Source: Imbricaverruca yamaguchii
Taxonomy: Eukaryota > Arthropoda > Thecostraca > Neoverrucidae
NCBI GenBank assembly: GCA_034440575.1
Contig: JAOTOL010001563.1
Span: 1,138,001 to 1,202,000, forward strand
Direction: 5' to 3'
DNA length: 64,000 nucleotides
Shown here piece by piece: positions 59,221 through 64,000 of this stretch. A model generated the notes under the pieces. It was not told the origin of the DNA. It was given only the letters and a program-made list of their open reading frames with translations, and searched no databases. Every line of letters begins with the position of its first letter. Position 1 is the first letter of the stretch. Position numbers and translations under genes: made by a program.

Positions 59221-59910
59221 TCGGCGGCTGGGCGGCGGCGGACCCGGCTCACGTGAGCTCGGCCGAGGCGACACTGCCGCCGCCGCCGCACGGGCGGACA
59301 CCAGTGGCCGCCGCGCCACCCACAGCGCCCTTCAGACCGCACCGTTGGCCGGTCACGGGCCACTGGGCGGCGGCGGACCCGGCTCACGTGAGCTCGGCCG
59401 AGGCGACACTGCCGCCGCCGCACGGGCGGACACCAGTGGCCGCAGCGCCACCCACAGCGCCCTTCAGACCGCACCGTTGGCCGGTCACGGGCCACTGGGC
59501 GGCGGCGGACCCGGCTCACGTGAGCTCGGCCGAGGTGACACTGCCGCCGCCGCCACACGGGCGGACACCAGTGGCCGCCGCGCCACCCACAGCGCCCTTC
59601 AGACCGCACCGTTGGCCGGTCACGGGCCACTGGGCGGCGGCGGACCCGGCTCACGTGAGCTCGGCCGAGGCGACACTGCCGCCGCCGCCACACGGGCGGA
59701 CACCAGTGGCCGCCGCGCCACCCACAGCGCCCTTCAGACCGCACCGTTGGCCGGTCACGGGCCACTGGGCGGCGGCGGACCCGGCTCACGTGAGCTCGGC
59801 CGAGGCGACACTGTCGCCGCCGCACGGGCGGACACCAGTGGCCGCAGCGCCACCCACAGCGCCCTTCAGACCGCACCGTTGGCCGGTCACGGGCCACTGG
59901 GCGGCGGCGG
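59221..59910. repeat. ~130-bp minisatellite overlapping the stop codon of the minus-strand gene
   Basis: Five GC-rich units of about 128-131 bp containing GGCGGCGGACCCGGCTCACG TGAGCTCGGCCGAGGCGACA and CCGTTGGCCGGTCACGGGCC. The last unit includes the final codons and TGA (59889-59887, minus) of the ENTR1-like exon. Each unit carries a CACGTG E-box. Confidence 0.9.
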
Positions 59911-61292
59911 GCCCGCCTGGGGTGGGCTTGGCGAGCCGGTCGCCGCCGCCGCCGCCGCCGCCGCCGGCTCCTCGGCCGTCTCGACGGCGGCGGCTATCAT
60001 CCGCAGGTCGTGCACGCCGGCCAGCAGCTGACTGGAATACACGCCACACCGACACGTCACCACTGTGCCAGTCCGTCACCGGTACCGGTGGCTGCAACCA
60101 TCCCCGCAGGGTGCCGCGGCTGCAACTCCGACCCGCACACGCTGCACGGGAAACAACACTCAAGTAAGGAAGCAGGTCTCCTCACAGCCCATACAGCTAA
60201 CTCGGTGTCACGTCTGACGTGGATTCTGTCCAGTGGCATGCAGTATTGCGGTGGGTGGAGATGACCCAATGCATGTCGGTGCACACCAGTACTATGCACC
60301 AAACACAAACATGGCATTACAATGGGAAACAACACAGACTACATTTTCTACGGACTTCTCCAGAAGAGTGGACTCCAAATACCCATTATGGATAAATGGA
60401 GATTGAGGCGATGGTGTGAGCAGTTGAAATGAAATAGCTTCGTTTCGTAAGGTCAACTACTTCTCATACATACACCAGGGTGTATTCGTTAGGGACGTTA
60501 GCACCCCTCACTCATAACAAATTGCCGGACATTCTCTCCACGACTTGTCACTAGAGGGCAGCTGCGGTCGGCTTACAAGTCCTCCGTTGACAACGACTCG
60601 ATATCGGATCCTGCGCCTGCAAAGCCGCAAATCTGCAGCTCGTCTGGGACCACTAATGACATTGTCCTCGGCTATAATGTGTAGTTTCAGCGCACGAAGG
60701 GAACACAACTGAGCCACAAAGCGCAACACGATAAATGACGTACCAGGGTCAGACTGACTTGTATCATTGACCTTCACTGCCAAAGATTCATACCCACTGT
60801 ACAATCATGGACTTGGTTGGGTTGGTGTTTACAGGTGCGTCGACCGCAAAGGTCATTTTGCGCACAATCATTGACCTGCTACCTTGCGCAAGCTCTGAAT
60901 GCCTCTACGACATACTCGGTCGGTTCGCTATACGGCATCAGCACTCTCGCACACAATGACCTCGGGGATCGGGAAGTTCGCGCAATTGGCGAGCCTCGAA
61001 CCAGCGACCTTTCGGTTACGAGACGGACGCACACGCCACCACACCCGGCAGCACCAGGTCTGACAGAGCCCCGGACATCAGAGACGAGCACCGTGTAGTG
61101 TGACCTGATGTGACCCACCTGATGAGCTGCTCGGCGCCGGCAGCTGCCGCAATGATCTGACTGGCCGTCTGCCGCTGTGACGCAGGGGTAGTCTGCGCGC
61201 GCCGCCGCAGCTCGGCGTTCTCTCTCCGCAGCTGCCGCACCTGGTCCTGAAGACGCGCCTCGGCCGCCGGAGTCGGACTGCTGTCACGCGCC

Positions 61293-61323
<31 letters not shown>

Positions 61324-61361
61324 CCTGCTGTTCCTGCTGCTGCTGCTGCAGGCTGTTCAAT
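59887..61361 (-). CDS. Last two exons of a coiled-coil, polyQ protein (ENTR1/SDCCAG3-like C-terminus)
   Basis: Exon A (61361-61119, minus) has an acceptor CTTGTCAG, then a CAG/CAA run (about 20 Gln with a few Glu), a zipper-like LQDQVRQLRRENAELRRR and AAAAGAEQLI, and a donor CATCAG|GTGGGT. Exon B (60031-59887) follows acceptor TATTCCAG in matching phase. It encodes QLLAGVHDLRMIAAAVETAE, a poly-Ala run and a Pro-rich end to TGA. The join AEQLI–S–QLLAGVHDLRMIA resembles the conserved C-terminal helix of ENTR1 (endosome-associated trafficking regulator), but this rests on memory of the family and is tentative. 5' exons would lie beyond the 22-bp array, probably outside the window. The poly-Gln, poly-Ala and Pro-rich codon runs are GC-rich and repeat-prone. 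Confidence 0.45.
60815..61050 (-). mobile_element. tRNA-derived SINE in the ENTR1-like intron
   Basis: On minus a tRNA-like stretch CTCGTAACCGAAAGGTCGCT GGTTCGAGGCTCGCC (loop and B box) is seen at about 60985-61020. The distal end is TGGTTGGGTTGGTG on plus (CACCAACCCAACCA tail on minus). The TSD is unclear. Confidence 0.55.
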
Positions 61362-61394
61362 CTGACAAGCGACACGTACCACTTAGTTGCAGTT

Positions 61395-63525
61395 TGCAGT
61401 GTTGGTCAGCGTGCTGGTCAGTGTTGGTCAGTGTTCGGCTCAGTGTTGGTCAGTGCTCGGCTCAGTGTTGGTCAGTGCTCGGCTCAGTGTTGTCAGTGAT
61501 CGGCTCAGTGTTGTCAGTGCTGATCAGTGCTCGGCTCAGTGGTGGTCAGTGTTCGGCTCAGTATTGGTCAGTGTTCGGCTCAGTGGTGGTCAGTGCTCGG
61601 CTCAGTGGTGGTCAGTGCTCGGCTCAGTGGTGGTCAGTGCTCGGCTCAGTGGTTGTCAGTGCTCGGCTCAGTGGTGGTCAGTCCTCGGCTCAGTATTGGT
61701 CAGTGTTCGGCTCAGTATTGGTCAGTGCTCGGCTCAGTGTTGGTCAGTGCTCGGCTCAGTGGTGGTCAGTGCTCGGCTCAGTTTTGGTCAGTCCTCAGCT
61801 CAGTATTGGTCGGTGTTCGGCTCAGTGTTGGTCAGTCCTCGACTCAGTGTTGGCCAGTGGTCGGCTCAGTGTTGGGTCAGCGCGCGGCTCAGTATTGGTC
61901 AGCACGCGGCTCAGTATTGGTCGGTGCTCGGCTCAGTGTTGGTCAGTGCTCGGCTCAGTGGTGGTCAGTGCTCGGCTCAGTGTTGGTCAGCGCGCGGCTC
62001 AGTGTTGGTCAGTCCTCGGCTCAGTATTGGTCAGCACGCGGCTCAGTATTGGTCGGTGCGCCTCAGTCTTCATCAGTCCTCGGCTCAGTGTTGGTCAGTC
62101 CTCAGCTCAGTGTTGGTCGGTGCTCGGCTGAGTGGTTGTCAGTGCTCGGCTCAGTGATGGTCAGTGCTCGGCTCAGTGTTGGTCGGTGCTCGGCTCAGTG
62201 TTGGTCAGTGCTCGGCTCAGTGGTGGTCAGTGCTCGGCTCAGTGTTGGTCAGTCCTCGGCTCAGTATTGGTCAGTCCTCGGCTCAGTATTGGTCAGCACG
62301 CGGCTCAGTATTGGTCGGTGCGCCTCAGTCTTCATCAGTCCTCGGCTCAGTGTTGGTCAGTCCTCAGCTCAGTGTTGGTCAGTGCTCGGCTCAGTGTTGG
62401 TCAGTGCTCGGCTCAGTGTTGTCAGTGATCGGCTCAGTGTTGTCAGTGCTGATCAGTGCTCGGCTCAGTGGTGGTCAGTGTTCGGCTCAGTATTGGTCAG
62501 TGTTCGGCTCAGTGGTGGTCAGTGCTCGGCTCAGTGGTGGTCAGTGCTCGGCTCAGTGGTGGTCAGTGCTCGGCTCAGTGGTTGTCAGTGCTCGGCTCAG
62601 TGGTGGTCAGTCCTCGGCTCAGTATTGGTCAGTGTTCGGCTCAGTATTGGTCAGTGCTCGGCTCAGTGTTGGTCAGTGCTCGGCTCAGTGGTGGTCAGTG
62701 CTCGGCTCAGTTTTGGTCAGTCCTCAGCTCAGTATTGGTCGGTGTTCGGCTCAGTGTTGGTCAGTCCTCGACTCAGTGTTGGCCAGTGGTCGGCTCAGTG
62801 TTGGGTCAGCGCGCGGCTCAGTATTGGTCAGCACGCGGCTCAGTATTGGTCGGTGCTCGGCTCAGTGTTGGTCAGTGCTCGGCTCAGTGGTGGTCAGTGC
62901 TCGGCTCAGTGTTGGTCAGCGCGCGGCTCAGTGTTGGTCAGTCCTCGGCTCAGTATTGGTCAGCACGCGGCTCAGTATTGGTCGGTGCGCCTCAGTCTTC
63001 ATCAGTCCTCGGCTCAGTGTTGGTCAGTCCTCAGCTCAGTGTTGGTCGGTGCTCGGCTGAGTGGTTGTCAGTGCTCGGCTCAGTGATGGTCAGTGCTCGG
63101 CTCAGTGTTGGTCGGTGCTCGGCTCAGTGTTGGTCAGTGCTCGGCTCAGTGCTCGGCTCAGTGTTGGTCAGTCCTCGGCTCAGTATTGGTCAGTCCTCGG
63201 CTCAGTATTGGTCAGCACGCGGCTCAGTATTGGTCGGTGCGCCTCAGTCTTCATCAGTCCTCGGCTCAGTGTTGGTCAGTCCTCAGCTCAGTGTTGGTCG
63301 GTGCTCGGCTGAGTGGTTGTCAGTGCTCGGCTCAGTGATGGTCAGTGCTCGGCTCAGTGTTGGTCGGTGCTCGGCTCAGTGTTGGTCAGTGCTCGGCTCA
63401 GTGGTGGTCAGTGCTCGGCTCAGTATTGGTCAGTCCTCGGCTCAGTATTGGTCAGCACGCGGCTCAGTATTGGTCGGTGCGCCTCAGTCTTCATCAGTCC
63501 TCGGCTCAGTGTTGGTCAGATACGC
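61395..63525. repeat. 22-bp satellite-like array with higher-order period
   Basis: About 95 units of GTCAGTGCTCGGCTCAGTGT TG and variants (GTCCTCGG, GCACGCGG, GTGGTG). A distinctive run with a shortened unit (TGTCAGTGATCGG) recurs at about 61491 and 62420, giving a ~929-bp higher-order repeat with nearly identical order of variants. A further partial repeat (GCGCCTCAGTCTTCATCAGT) appears about five times. Long plus-strand ORFs here are artefacts. Confidence 0.93.
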
Positions 63526-63599
63526 ACGTCACCAGCCCGTACTGGATTGTCCGGGCACCACCACTGGCCAGCGATTCCTGGCCGCACACAAGTCGTATA

Positions 63600-63762
63600 C
63601 CCGCGCACATACGCACACGCACATGAACACACACAGTGACGTGACACGCACACATCCACACACGCACACGAATACGCACGCACGTACACACACACATGAA
63701 CACGCACGCACGTACACACACACATGAACACGCACAAGCACAAGCGCACGCGCGCACACACA

Positions 63763-63794
<32 letters not shown>

Positions 63795-63815
63795 CACACA
63801 AGCACACGCACGCAC
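63600..63815. repeat. (CA)n/(CGCA)n microsatellite
   Basis: Runs of CACACG, CACACA and CGCACGCA directly after the 22-bp array. The last ~185 bp of the window after it shows nothing recognisable. Confidence 0.9.
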
Positions 63816-64000
63816 ACGAGGCCATACCAGGACACAGTCCAGCTATAAACTGCGAAGACAAGAAAATTAACCACCGGCGGGTAAAGCGAATTGCAAAACG
63901 CATCACTAACTGGAAGCAAGATGTCTGTATTTACAGGACGTATACAATTACTAACTACACCTTATCGCTAGATCGGTCTGGGTTCTTCACAGTCCAAGAA

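Noticed and set aside
61301..63727. Long plus-strand ORFs (up to 519 codons)
   Set aside because: They arise from the stop-free 22-bp repeat in several frames at once; there is no domain or splice support.

Overview
This is nuclear DNA from an animal. It has spliced genes with GT–AG introns (and one GC–AG intron), metazoan housekeeping proteins, tRNA-headed SINEs, CR1/Jockey-type LINE remnants, hAT MITEs, a foldback transposon and many minisatellites. There is no bacterial operon structure. The PRPF38A protein looks arthropod/marine-invertebrate-like, but the species cannot be fixed from sequence alone.

Two complete conserved genes were assembled by matching exon phases across splice sites. 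(1) QNG1, the queuosine 5'-phosphate N-glycosylase/hydrolase that salvages queuine, lies on the minus strand with six coding exons from 17892 down to 9223 (344 aa, in phase throughout). (2) PRPF38A, a spliceosomal B-complex protein, lies on the plus strand with six coding exons from 31563 to 40212 (385 aa, in phase throughout). A third locus (47263-53465, plus) looks like a hAT-transposase-derived zinc-finger protein with a zinc-finger first exon, a TE-filled intron, and a large second exon carrying one frameshift. At the right end the last two exons of a minus-strand coiled-coil/polyQ gene (61361-59887) are visible, with an ENTR1/SDCCAG3-like C-terminus. A 280-aa GC-rich ORF at 5864-6706 may be the start of another gene.

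Layout: 0.0-0.9 kb minisatellite split by a hAT MITE; 4.2-5.4 kb possible retroelement; 5.7-7.7 kb GC-rich ORF and 35-bp array; 8.0-17.9 kb QNG1 with arrays, a Penelope-like palindrome and dispersed repeats in its introns; 18-31 kb gene-poor and full of SINEs, LINEs, hAT-like ends and two dispersed repeat families; 31.5-40.2 kb PRPF38A; 40.3-43.5 kb CRE-rich tandem repeats and a SINE; 43.6-47.0 kb a 3.4-kb foldback element with 9-bp TSD; 47.2-53.8 kb zinc-finger/hAT-like gene with nested LINEs; 55.5-57.5 kb 28-bp and ~68-bp arrays; 59.2-61.4 kb ENTR1-like exons; 61.4-63.5 kb a 22-bp array with ~929-bp higher-order periodicity; then a (CA)n-rich end.

The most unusual pattern is that several minisatellite units contain a gene-structure boundary: a splice donor and a splice acceptor in QNG1, a splice acceptor in the hAT-like gene, and two stop codons. 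These arrays therefore contain tandem copies of splice sites or stop codons.
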